DNA of 64,000 nt from a virus: IMG/VR virus record IMGVR_UViG_3300027851_000016, positions 1 through 64,000 of that record; one strand, written 5' to 3'. Position numbers and translations under genes: made by a program. The notes under the pieces were generated by a model. The model saw only the letters and a list, made by a program, of their open reading frames with translations, did no database searches and was not told the DNA's origin. Of this stretch, positions 33,240-39,985 are shown piece by piece. Position 1 is the stretch's first letter. Each line of letters starts with the position of its first letter.

Positions 33240-33956
33240 ATGCTCGGATTCAGTGACCAGTGCGTTCTCGTTATCAGCCCGCACCAGGATGACCTCGAAA
33301 TCGGATGCGGTGGCATCGTTCAGAAGTTCCTCGCTGCTGGGAGCGACGTGCATGTCGTGCACGGTACGCTCGTAGACCTCGCAGGCACGTATCGCAAGTA
33401 TGACAAGGCGACTGATACGTACACGACGTACACGGGTGCCCAGCGGTTCGAGGAGACTCGCAGTGCGTTGGCGGTGCTTGGTGGTGCGAGTCCTGACGCG
33501 TGGCGCGGGATAGTGGTGCACGACCCGCTGTTCAGCAGTGACAAGCACCATCGAATCGACACGGTACCGCTGTCGGAGCGTATCGAGGTGCTGGAGTCGG
33601 TTATCAGTGCGGTGAAGCCTACCGTGCTCTTGTACGCAGCTGAGTCCTCGAACCAAGACCACGAAGCGCTTGCGCGCACCGTTCGCAGTGTCATGCGCCC
33701 GCATTTCTACAGTGGCATGGTCATCGAGTACGAGATTGGTGACGAGGTGGCGTTCGTCCCGAACTTGTTCGTGCCCATGACCGACCAGGAGTTGCGCAGG
33801 AAGCTCGATGCGTTCGAGGCGTACGAGACCCAGCAGAGTGGGGACCTGCACGTCGTCAGCGAGTGCGGTATCCAGTACAAGGCACAGTACCGAGGGAAGC
33901 AGTGCTACCACCCGTATGCGGAAGCGTTCCGAGTGCTGAGGATGGTGGCGGGGTGA
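33240..33956 (+). CDS. PIG-L family N-acetylglucosaminyl deacetylase
   Basis: ATG 33240 follows gaggaggcaagg. The 238-residue protein has VISPHQDDLEIGCGG (His15, Asp17, Asp18) and SSNQDHEALA with the third zinc ligand His141. These correspond to the zinc site of MshB, BshB and LpxC-unrelated PIG-L deacetylases. Such enzymes remove acetyl from GlcNAc-linked compounds and leave a free amine. With the nearby ligase and acetyltransferase, a deacetylate-then-ligate scheme is possible. It is probably catalytically intact. Confidence 0.88.
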   Translation: MLGFSDQCVLVISPHQDDLEIGCGGIVQKFLAAGSDVHVVHGTLVDLAGTYRKYDKATDTYTTYTGAQRFEETRSALAVLGGASPDAWRGIVVHDPLFSSDKHHRIDTVPLSERIEVLESVISAVKPTVLLYAAESSNQDHEALARTVRSVMRPHFYSGMVIEYEIGDEVAFVPNLFVPMTDQELRRKLDAFEAYETQQSGDLHVVSECGIQYKAQYRGKQCYHPYAEAFRVLRMVAG

Positions 33957-35419
33957 TGCGAGTCCTGCTACCAGTCGGTGCTGTACGCGAGGGGTTCTAC
34001 GACGACGGTGTCATGCGCGTCGGGAACACGGGTATGCCAAGCATCTGGAAGGTGATTCGTGACTTCGGCAAGCTGAACAGCGACCGTGGCTGGTTCTACT
34101 ATGGGGCTGTGATGTACAGCAACAAGAACGCTGTCGAAGTGCTGCCACTGAAGGACATCAACGGCTCGCTCGTGCTGATGCACACGACCGACCGTACCTG
34201 GATTGAGGTCGGCACGTTCTACCTGACCAAGATGCTGATTCAGAAGTTCTCGTACAACGGCACGTGTCCTGTTGACTGTGTGCTCATGGGTGGCACGGTG
34301 GACGCGGCAGCATACCGCTACTACATGGCATACCGACATGGGCTGCAGCAGCGTCCGTTGCTGTTCTACCGCACGCACAATGGCGTGACCGAGAGTCCGT
34401 CGAGCAAGGAGTTGTGGTTCTCAGCGGCGAAGGACAACGCACAGGTGGTGAACAGCCTGGTGAACTTCGACCGTCTGTATCTGAGTGCTCCTCATCTGCT
34501 GGATGCGTACGTGAAGATAGCCAAGGGCTACCTGTCGTTCAGCGCGGTGAAGGACTTGATGGAACGGTTCGTGTACGCGCCGCAGGGGTCCCCTGCATTC
34601 GAGGGCGAACTGAACCTGGACAGGGGGAAGGTCGTCGGGTACTTCGGGCGGCTGAACGACACGCACAAGAATACCGACATGGTGTTCAGGGAGTTCGACA
34701 AGTTGTACAAGGCTGGTGCTGTGTCAGAGGTGCTGGTGACCAGTCCGATGGCCTCGGACAAGGACAAGCCGACGCTTGACCTGATTCCGTATGTGGACCT
34801 GAAGGTTCTTGGCATGGAGTACCTGAAGGAAGTCGAGCGTACGCGAGCGACGGTCGCGGCCTACGAGTCCATCGCCTGCCCCGTTGCGATGCTAGAGCAG
34901 ATGGCCCATGGGGTCGTGCCTGTCGTACCGAAGGACAGGATGTGGTCTCGGTCGTTCTTTGGGCATGAGTTCCCCGAGTATCCGTTCATGTACAGCAGTA
35001 AGTCGGAGATTGGGCCGATGCTGCGGCTGCTCATGGACAACGACGAGATGTACAAGATGTGGGCACAGAAGCTGTCGGACAGGGTACGTCAGCGGTACGA
35101 GTATCGAACGCTGAAGCGGTCCTTGTACGACGACATGCAGCAGCGGGTCGATGTGTACCCGAAGCCCAAGTACATGGACTTCGACCTGGAAGCGTTCCGT
35201 ACGTATAGGTTCGTGGCGGAGGCCGAAGAGTTGGCCGAGCGGCTGGGGGATGAGTTCACGTTCGACAGGTTCATGAAGGAGGCACAGCGTCTGCCCATGC
35301 GGGGTAGGGGTGGGGTGCCAGTGTTGAGCAACAAGGGTGTGCTCCGCCTGCTTGAGGCGATGGGGTACACCGACACGATGGATAGTGCAGACATTCGACT
35401 GAGGAGGACCCGTGCCTGA
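33956..35419 (+). CDS. GT-B fold glycosyltransferase (second copy)
   Basis: ATG 33956 overlaps the deacetylase stop; the in-frame start at 33863 lies inside that gene. The 487-residue protein has a C-terminal GT4-like domain: GKVVGYFGRLNDTHKNTDMV, then AMLEQMAHGVVPVVP as the donor-binding segment. This is a clearer GT4 pattern than in the first copy. Acceptor and sugar are unknown. It is followed without gap by a ParB-like gene. Confidence 0.8.
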   Translation: MRVLLPVGAVREGFYDDGVMRVGNTGMPSIWKVIRDFGKLNSDRGWFYYGAVMYSNKNAVEVLPLKDINGSLVLMHTTDRTWIEVGTFYLTKMLIQKFSYNGTCPVDCVLMGGTVDAAAYRYYMAYRHGLQQRPLLFYRTHNGVTESPSSKELWFSAAKDNAQVVNSLVNFDRLYLSAPHLLDAYVKIAKGYLSFSAVKDLMERFVYAPQGSPAFEGELNLDRGKVVGYFGRLNDTHKNTDMVFREFDKLYKAGAVSEVLVTSPMASDKDKPTLDLIPYVDLKVLGMEYLKEVERTRATVAAYESIACPVAMLEQMAHGVVPVVPKDRMWSRSFFGHEFPEYPFMYSSKSEIGPMLRLLMDNDEMYKMWAQKLSDRVRQRYEYRTLKRSLYDDMQQRVDVYPKPKYMDFDLEAFRTYRFVAEAEELAERLGDEFTFDRFMKEAQRLPMRGRGGVPVLSNKGVLRLLEAMGYTDTMDSADIRLRRTRA

Positions 35420-36230
35420 CGAGAAGCGTATCGAGATAACGTACATCAGTGTCGATGACCTGGTGCCGATGGAAGAGAACCCGAACTTCCAGTCGGATGC
35501 AGTGTTCAACAACCTGGTGGACAACATCAGCAAGATTGGGATGGTCGAACCCATCATGGTCGCCCCGCTGCGGGACGAGGATGGCGCGATTATCGAGGGC
35601 AAGTACAAGATTGTCTCTGGTGAGCATCGGTACTTTGCCTGCAAGATGCTTGACTATGAAGAGGTGCCGACCATCGTCCAGATGGACTTCGATGACGACG
35701 CGGCGCGGTTCCAGCTGGTCCGCATGAACATGCTCAAGGGCAAGCTCGACCCCGTGAAGTTCACGAAGCTGTACAACCAGATGGCAGAGAAGTACGGCGA
35801 GGAACTGACCAAGGAACTGATGGGTCTGGTCGAGGAGGCGGCGTTCAAGAACCTGTACCTGCAGGTGAAGAAGGAACTGTCGCCAGAGATGCAGGAGAAG
35901 CTCGAAGAGTCGAAGGATGACATCAAGACGGTCGATGACCTGAGTCGCGTGCTGAACGAGATGTTCAGCAAGTATGGTGACACGCTGCATCAGCACTTCA
36001 TGGTGTTCCAGTACGGCGGCAAGACCCACCTGTGGGTGCAGATGTCGAAGGACTTGAAGAAGCGGATGATTGACCAGTACGTGGAGAAGCTGAAGGCGGG
36101 GAACTTCGACATGAACGAGTTCTTCGACAAGCTCATCCTGCAGTACGGAGACGCGGTCATGGAGACCATGGAGCCGATTGCCGTAGACGAGGATGAGGGC
36201 ATCTTCGTGGATTCCGAGGGCGTGCTCTGA
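35412..36230 (+). CDS. ParB/sulfiredoxin-fold N-terminal domain protein
   Basis: The 272-residue protein has a ParB-type N-terminus: ISVDDLVPMEENPN, NISKIGMVEPIMVAP and KIVSGEHRYFACKMLDYEEV. The GEHR segment corresponds to the ParB nucleotide-binding GERR box. The middle and C-terminus are helical and acidic with no obvious DNA-binding HTH of chromosomal ParB type. No ParA gene is near, so plasmid-style partition is not supported. It may be a nucleotide-binding regulator or nuclease. GTG 35412 overlaps the previous gene. Confidence 0.75.
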   Translation: MPDEKRIEITYISVDDLVPMEENPNFQSDAVFNNLVDNISKIGMVEPIMVAPLRDEDGAIIEGKYKIVSGEHRYFACKMLDYEEVPTIVQMDFDDDAARFQLVRMNMLKGKLDPVKFTKLYNQMAEKYGEELTKELMGLVEEAAFKNLYLQVKKELSPEMQEKLEESKDDIKTVDDLSRVLNEMFSKYGDTLHQHFMVFQYGGKTHLWVQMSKDLKKRMIDQYVEKLKAGNFDMNEFFDKLILQYGDAVMETMEPIAVDEDEGIFVDSEGVL

Positions 36231-36751
36231 TGAAGTTGGTGCGCCCGTCTGTGGAGTACAAGGATAGCTACCTCGTAGGACTGCACGAGTTTCGTATCGA
36301 CGGCATCTGTGTGGACTACGATGAGGCTGCGATTGCTGAGGACTTCGAAGGGTTCGTGCAACGACAGCTTGACGACTACGACGAGTCCAAGATTCCAGTC
36401 GGGCATGTCCCGTACCTGCGGCTGTGGGCCGTGCACGACGGAGAGTTCGTAGGGCACGTCACGATTCGATGCGGGATGAACGAGGACGTGTGGAAGAAGG
36501 GTAACGTCGGGTACGCTGTGGTGCCGTCGCGTCGGAGCCAAGGGTTCGGTAGGATGATGCTCGTTGAGGCGCTTGCACGGATAGAGCGGATGTGTGGAGA
36601 AGGACACTGGCACTGGATGGTGTTGGTGGTGTGCGGTGTGGCGAACACGTGGTCACGAAAGATAGCTGAGTCGTGTGGTGGTCGCTGGGTCGGGACGCAT
36701 GAACCAGATGGAAGCAAGGTCGTGTACCTCATGCCGATAGGTGGGTGCTGA
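36230..36751 (+). CDS. GNAT family N-acetyltransferase
   Basis: ATG 36230 overlaps the ParB-like stop. The 173-residue protein has the acetyl-CoA binding signature VGYAVVPSRRSQGFGRMML (R-x-x-G-x-G) and later NTWSRKIAESCGGRWVG, typical GNAT motifs A and B. It could acetylate an amine on the cassette product, as MshD does in mycothiol synthesis, or modify another target. It is the last enzyme of the cassette. Confidence 0.85.
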   Translation: MKLVRPSVEYKDSYLVGLHEFRIDGICVDYDEAAIAEDFEGFVQRQLDDYDESKIPVGHVPYLRLWAVHDGEFVGHVTIRCGMNEDVWKKGNVGYAVVPSRRSQGFGRMMLVEALARIERMCGEGHWHWMVLVVCGVANTWSRKIAESCGGRWVGTHEPDGSKVVYLMPIGGC

Positions 36752-37233
36752 TGGATAAGCAGTACAGCGCGGAAGAGCACCAGCTGCTGGAGGCTGGACT
36801 CAAGTTCGTGCAGACGAGTGGTGTTCCCATGACGAAGGTGGCGTGGGGGCTGGCAAGCATCATCGGGAGACAGGACAACGCTGTGTACCATCGCATGCAG
36901 TCGATGGCCAGTGGCTCGTTCGACCCGACAGCTGAGCTGGACGAGGATGTGACCGACGAGGATGAACGACTCGACCGCAGGGTCGGTGAGGTCGTTGCTG
37001 CAAGAGTGGCGAGTATCAAGTCGTATGGAGCGCTCTGCGTGGTGGAGGGTACGACGCGGGCGCTGCTGCTACATGTCAGCGAGATAGCCGACGAGTACAT
37101 AGACGACGTGAACGAGTACCTGGCTGTCGGGGATGTCGTCCAGGCGATTCTCGTAGTGAGCACGAAAGAGGACAGGCTCGCCTTGTCAACGAAGCGCATT
37201 GGGACTGTCAAGCGGAAGACCCCGAAGGCGTGA
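36751..37233 (+). CDS. S1 RNA-binding domain protein
   Basis: ATG 36751 overlaps the previous stop. Residues ~75-150 fit an S1 domain: VGEVVAARVASIKSYGALCV, LLHVSEIADEYIDDV and VVQAILVVSTKEDRLALSTK. The N-terminal 60 residues are helical with VAWGLASIIGRQDNAVYHRM, possibly a small HTH. S1 domains bind RNA in ribosomal protein S1, PNPase and others. A free phage S1 protein may influence mRNA translation or decay. That is inference. Confidence 0.75.
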   Translation: MDKQYSAEEHQLLEAGLKFVQTSGVPMTKVAWGLASIIGRQDNAVYHRMQSMASGSFDPTAELDEDVTDEDERLDRRVGEVVAARVASIKSYGALCVVEGTTRALLLHVSEIADEYIDDVNEYLAVGDVVQAILVVSTKEDRLALSTKRIGTVKRKTPKA

Positions 37234-37532
37234 GCGGGTACGAAGAAGGCTTCGATGCCGCACAGACAGAAGATGTGACCTCGATTCGAGTGCAGGTAGG
37301 CCCATGGCTCGACATGGTGGCGACTGGTCCACGAGTGGCGGTGGCACTGGAGACGTTCCTGAAGGTGCACGGAGGGAAGTTGCGGGAGGAGGGGGAAGTC
37401 AGCTTCCTGTACCTCTGCCGTGATTGGTTCAGGATGCGGGAGTTCGACGCGCACATCGAACCGTGCAGCGACCTGAACAGGTTCCAGAAGATGTTCTTGA
37501 ACCGACTGCTCAAGATAGACGGGAAGCCATAG
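37230..37532 (+). CDS. hypothetical protein (100 aa)
   Basis: GTG 37230 overlaps the S1-protein stop. It is mixed alpha/beta with an aromatic C-terminal half (VSFLYLCRDWFRMREFDAH). No family is recognised. A 255-base gap follows. Confidence 0.6.
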   Translation: MSGYEEGFDAAQTEDVTSIRVQVGPWLDMVATGPRVAVALETFLKVHGGKLREEGEVSFLYLCRDWFRMREFDAHIEPCSDLNRFQKMFLNRLLKIDGKP

Positions 37533-37542
37533 CTGTCACGAC

Positions 37543-37665
37543 TTGTCAGCAGAATAGCTCGAAACGGACCCTCGTTCGCTCGAAAGGCGGCGGGGGTCTT
37601 GTCATGAGTGGTTGTGTTGTCAGTAGAGGGGGATGTAGAGTTGTCAGCAAGGTGTTAGTTGTCAG
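37543..37665 (+). repeat. TTGTCAG repeat array in the intergenic region
   Basis: TTGTCAG begins at 37543, 37617, 37641 and 37659, with a variant TTGTCAT at 37599. The last four are spaced 18, 24 and 18 bases apart. The 37533-37787 gap separates the cassette from the virion genes. It also holds two GCTCGAAA copies near 37556 and 37579 and a loose GACCC/GGGTC stem. No promoter of the GTTATA family is seen here. The array may be binding sites for a late regulator. Confidence 0.55.
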
Positions 37666-37787
37666 TCGGAATCGAAGGCGGCGGCGGGCACCGAAAAAGC
37701 GGGGAAACGTATGGTGTATGCTCGGAAGATAGTAAGAGCAGGCAACGTACGCCGAACAGTACAAGACACGCAGGGAGTGACAGGACA

Positions 37788-38000
37788 GTGGCACAGGCAG
37801 AGGCATGCGGTCAGCGAGGTCCCGCTACAGACCCGCGCAGGGACGACAGTCCAGTCCTCGTCAGGGTGACGCCCTCGTTCTTGGAGACGGTGATTGCCCA
37901 GTCAAGTCCGCCAGGATTCGCACGGTTCGTCACGTGGCGTGAGCCTGATGCGAACGGTGTGTACACGCCGATGGTCACGCAGGTGAAGTGCGATGGCTGA
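37788..38000 (+). CDS. small hypothetical protein (70 aa)
   Basis: GTG 37788 is the best start, with ggagtgacaggac upstream; earlier in-frame codons lie in the repeat region. It has VRVTPSFLETVIAQSSPPGF and is proline-rich. No family is recognised. Its end overlaps the small-terminase candidate. Confidence 0.5.
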   Translation: MAQAEACGQRGPATDPRRDDSPVLVRVTPSFLETVIAQSSPPGFARFVTWREPDANGVYTPMVTQVKCDG

Positions 38001-38634
38001 GAAGAAGGCCGCTCGTAGGCAACGCTCAGACGCGTTCTCCGACCTGAAGGCCATGTACTGCTACGGTGACATGGACAAGAAGGTCAAGGCAGGTATTGCC
38101 GTCGAGGAGATTGCCCGCTGGCTACAGGAGGACTGTTTCCAGTTGCTGGGAATCAAGAGGGACAGTCTGGTACGGAAGCTGTACAGGTACAAGGCCCAGC
38201 TGCCCGCTGCCGACCTGGTGAAGAACCCGCCCCTGTACCTGGAGAGGGCGATTGAGAAGCTCAGGCGCGGAGTGAACGAGGTCGAGGAGCTAGAGAAGCT
38301 GTACCTGCTCCAGTTGAAGCGCATCAGCATGGATGCCGAGACCGAGGAACGCATCACGAAACTGTTCAGCGGGACGAACGCTGAGATTCGGACGGCAGCA
38401 GACCTGCTCGCTAAGATGATGCAGATGAAGCAGGAACTCGGTATCGTCCAGAAGGTGCCTGACCGCATCGACCTCGGTGGTGGGGTCAACGTCGGTCACC
38501 TGGTAGACGAGGATACCGACGAGGGTACGAAGGCCAAGTTGGGACTACTGGCTGGCAAGTTGCTCGATGCGATGGGAAAGTCGGTAGCAGAGGCGGAGAA
38601 GACGCAGGACGAGGAGGATTCTGATGTTGGCTGA
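37993..38634 (+). CDS. putative terminase small subunit
   Basis: The 213-residue, mostly helical protein has an N-terminal HTH-like part (AGIAVEEIARWLQEDC and KRDSLVRKLYRYKAQLP), a coiled-coil-like centre (EVEELEKLYLLQLKRI) and KQELGIVQKVPDRIDLGGGV at the C-terminal third. Small terminases have this HTH, coiled-coil, C-tail plan and usually precede the large subunit, which follows 1.3 kb later. The call rests on position and architecture only. Confidence 0.55.
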   Translation: MAEKKAARRQRSDAFSDLKAMYCYGDMDKKVKAGIAVEEIARWLQEDCFQLLGIKRDSLVRKLYRYKAQLPAADLVKNPPLYLERAIEKLRRGVNEVEELEKLYLLQLKRISMDAETEERITKLFSGTNAEIRTAADLLAKMMQMKQELGIVQKVPDRIDLGGGVNVGHLVDEDTDEGTKAKLGLLAGKLLDAMGKSVAEAEKTQDEEDSDVG

Positions 38635-38794
38635 GGTGTTCGTGCTGATTGCCGTCAGTGCCATCGCTAGTGCGCTGGTCCTGTTCCTGCCTCGGAAGGA
38701 AGACCGTGTGAAGAGCTTGTCGCTGCCCGAGAATCCGAGTACTGGGCAGAATCCGTTCGATGTTGACCTGGGGTCTGGAGAGGAACAGTCATGA
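38624..38794 (+). CDS. small single-pass membrane protein (56 aa)
   Basis: ATG 38624 overlaps the preceding gene, with gaggaggatt as ribosome site, and the stop overlaps the next ATG. An N-terminal hydrophobic segment (VFVLIAVSAIASALVLFL) predicts one membrane span or uncleaved signal anchor. The remainder is polar. No family is recognised. Confidence 0.6.
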   Translation: MLAEVFVLIAVSAIASALVLFLPRKEDRVKSLSLPENPSTGQNPFDVDLGSGEEQS

Positions 38795-39054
38795 AGGTGC
38801 AGGTAGTGGTGAGTATGAGCGGCCAGTTCACGCTCGAAGTCGAGGGGGTGGACAAGGTCACCGCTGATGACATCATCGCGAAGGCCACTGAGATGTGGGG
38901 AGTCTCGCCCGATGAGCTGTTCCAGCCGTTCGTCGTGGCGGCGAGCATGAGTAGTGGTGGGCATCGTCTGCTCGAAGGGACGGACAATGTCCTGGAGGGC
39001 CTTGGCGACGGCAGCATGCTCCGTGTGGCAATGCCCCTCCGAGCGAAGGACTGA
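38791..39054 (+). CDS. hypothetical protein (87 aa)
   Basis: ATG 38791 overlaps the preceding stop. It has an N-terminal strand pair (KVQVVVSMSGQFTLEVEGVD) followed by helix and GLGDGSMLRVAMPL. No family is recognised. Confidence 0.55.
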   Translation: MKVQVVVSMSGQFTLEVEGVDKVTADDIIAKATEMWGVSPDELFQPFVVAASMSSGGHRLLEGTDNVLEGLGDGSMLRVAMPLRAKD

Positions 39055-39057
39055 CCG

Positions 39058-39381
39058 ATGCTGAGACCAAGTCTGGTGCGGGCCATCGGCGTGGAGATGC
39101 GGGCGGCTCAGGACAAGCATGGAGACCAGTACGTCGAGAACCTGACGATGCGTTCCTCGATTGACCTGCACCTCGTGCATTCGATGGTGTCTGCTGGTGC
39201 GATGGCGCGGTCGATGTGCGACGAGGGGTACCCGACTCAGCTGGCCGTCCTCATGGAAGAGGTCGGTGAGGTGGTCGAGGCGGTGCTTGCTGGGAGCGAC
39301 CCGACAGAGGAACTGATTCAGGTGGCGGCGATGGCAGCGGCCATGGCCCAGAAGCAGATGGGGGAGGTTGACGAGGGGTGA
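39058..39381 (+). CDS. MazG-like NTP pyrophosphohydrolase fold protein
   Basis: The 107-residue helical protein has LAVLMEEVGEVVEAVLAG and EELIQVAAMAAAMAQ, the E-E-x-x-E and following acidic helix of all-alpha NTP pyrophosphatases. Such phage enzymes cleave NTPs or (p)ppGpp-like alarmones to keep the host metabolically active. The Asp usually found in the last helix (ELxDV) appears as Gln here, so activity is uncertain. Confidence 0.65.
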   Translation: MLRPSLVRAIGVEMRAAQDKHGDQYVENLTMRSSIDLHLVHSMVSAGAMARSMCDEGYPTQLAVLMEEVGEVVEAVLAGSDPTEELIQVAAMAAAMAQKQMGEVDEG

Positions 39382-39689
39382 GTGAGTTGACCACTGACCC
39401 GAAGGACCCGAGACTCGGTCATGGGGTGGACACCGAACCAGTACCACAGAATGAGGCGTACCTCGTCCTGTCGGAGGAGGAGCGTGCGCAGGGATTCGTC
39501 CGTCCTGTTCGCAGGGCATACGTGCACAAGACGTGCGGGTCCCTGACGATGATGAGTCGGGCAATAGCTGAGACCTACGCTCGTGACCCGAAGTTCTACG
39601 GAGCGACGTACTGCTGCGCATGCCAGAAGCACCTGCCAGTCAGCGAGTTCGCCTGGGATGACGGTGTCGGAACGCCCGTCGGTTCCTGA
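39378..39689 (+). CDS. phage zinc-binding protein (103 aa)
   Basis: GTG 39378 overlaps the MazG-like stop. KTCGSLTMMSRAIAETYARD is followed by YGATYCCACQKHLPVSEFAW, a CxxC zinc pair next to a short helix. Similar proteins with the KHLPVxEFxW ending are widespread in phages, from memory. Function is unknown. Confidence 0.65.
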   Translation: MSELTTDPKDPRLGHGVDTEPVPQNEAYLVLSEEERAQGFVRPVRRAYVHKTCGSLTMMSRAIAETYARDPKFYGATYCCACQKHLPVSEFAWDDGVGTPVGS

Positions 39690-39701
39690 AAAGGAGTGGC
39701 T

Positions 39702-39851
39702 GTGGCAAAGCATCGCAAGAAGGCCAACCGAACGGCACGGGCGGGCTGTCACTACTGCAAGCCCTGGAAGTTGCGTTTGAGGGGCCGCACCTCGCCAGAC
39801 TTCGAATCGTTCTCGGCGCACCGTAGGCGCGTGACTATAGGAGAGGACTAG
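39702..39851 (+). CDS. very small basic protein with C-x2-C (49 aa)
   Basis: GTG 39702 has aaaggagtgg upstream. It starts MAKHRKKANRTARAGCHYCK and is Arg/Lys-rich throughout, a likely nucleic-acid-binding micro-protein. It lies in a run of very short genes before the terminase. Confidence 0.5.
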   Translation: MAKHRKKANRTARAGCHYCKPWKLRLRGRTSPDFESFSAHRRRVTIGED

Positions 39852-39853
39852 AC

Positions 39854-39985
39854 ATGAGTCTCGTACCACCGTCGAAGTTCGACCAGGGCAGGTTCGCTCT
39901 TGCATACCTGACGATTGTCATGACGGTCGCAGGGGCGTGCGGAGTCACATGGTTGGTGGCCAAGCTGTTTGGCATGCTTCCGTGA
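39854..39985 (+). CDS. very small membrane protein (43 aa)
   Basis: ATG 39854 follows aggagaggac. One hydrophobic segment (LTIVMTVAGACGVTWLVAKL) covers most of the C-terminal half. The stop overlaps the terminase GTG. No family is recognised. Confidence 0.5.
   Translation: MSLVPPSKFDQGRFALAYLTIVMTVAGACGVTWLVAKLFGMLP

Noticed and set aside
35412-36230. ParB-like gene as a plasmid partition system
   Set aside because: No ParA ATPase or parS-like array is adjacent, and the protein lacks the usual ParB HTH; it is embedded in the sugar cassette.
37690-37740. Promoter with TATGGT/TATGCT as -10 before the virion genes
   Set aside because: No -35 at a suitable distance and no GTTATA element; too weak to list.
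39583-39780. Overlapping + strand ORF of 65 codons
   Set aside because: It overlaps the zinc protein and the 49-aa gene in another frame, with no ribosome site and unlikely composition.
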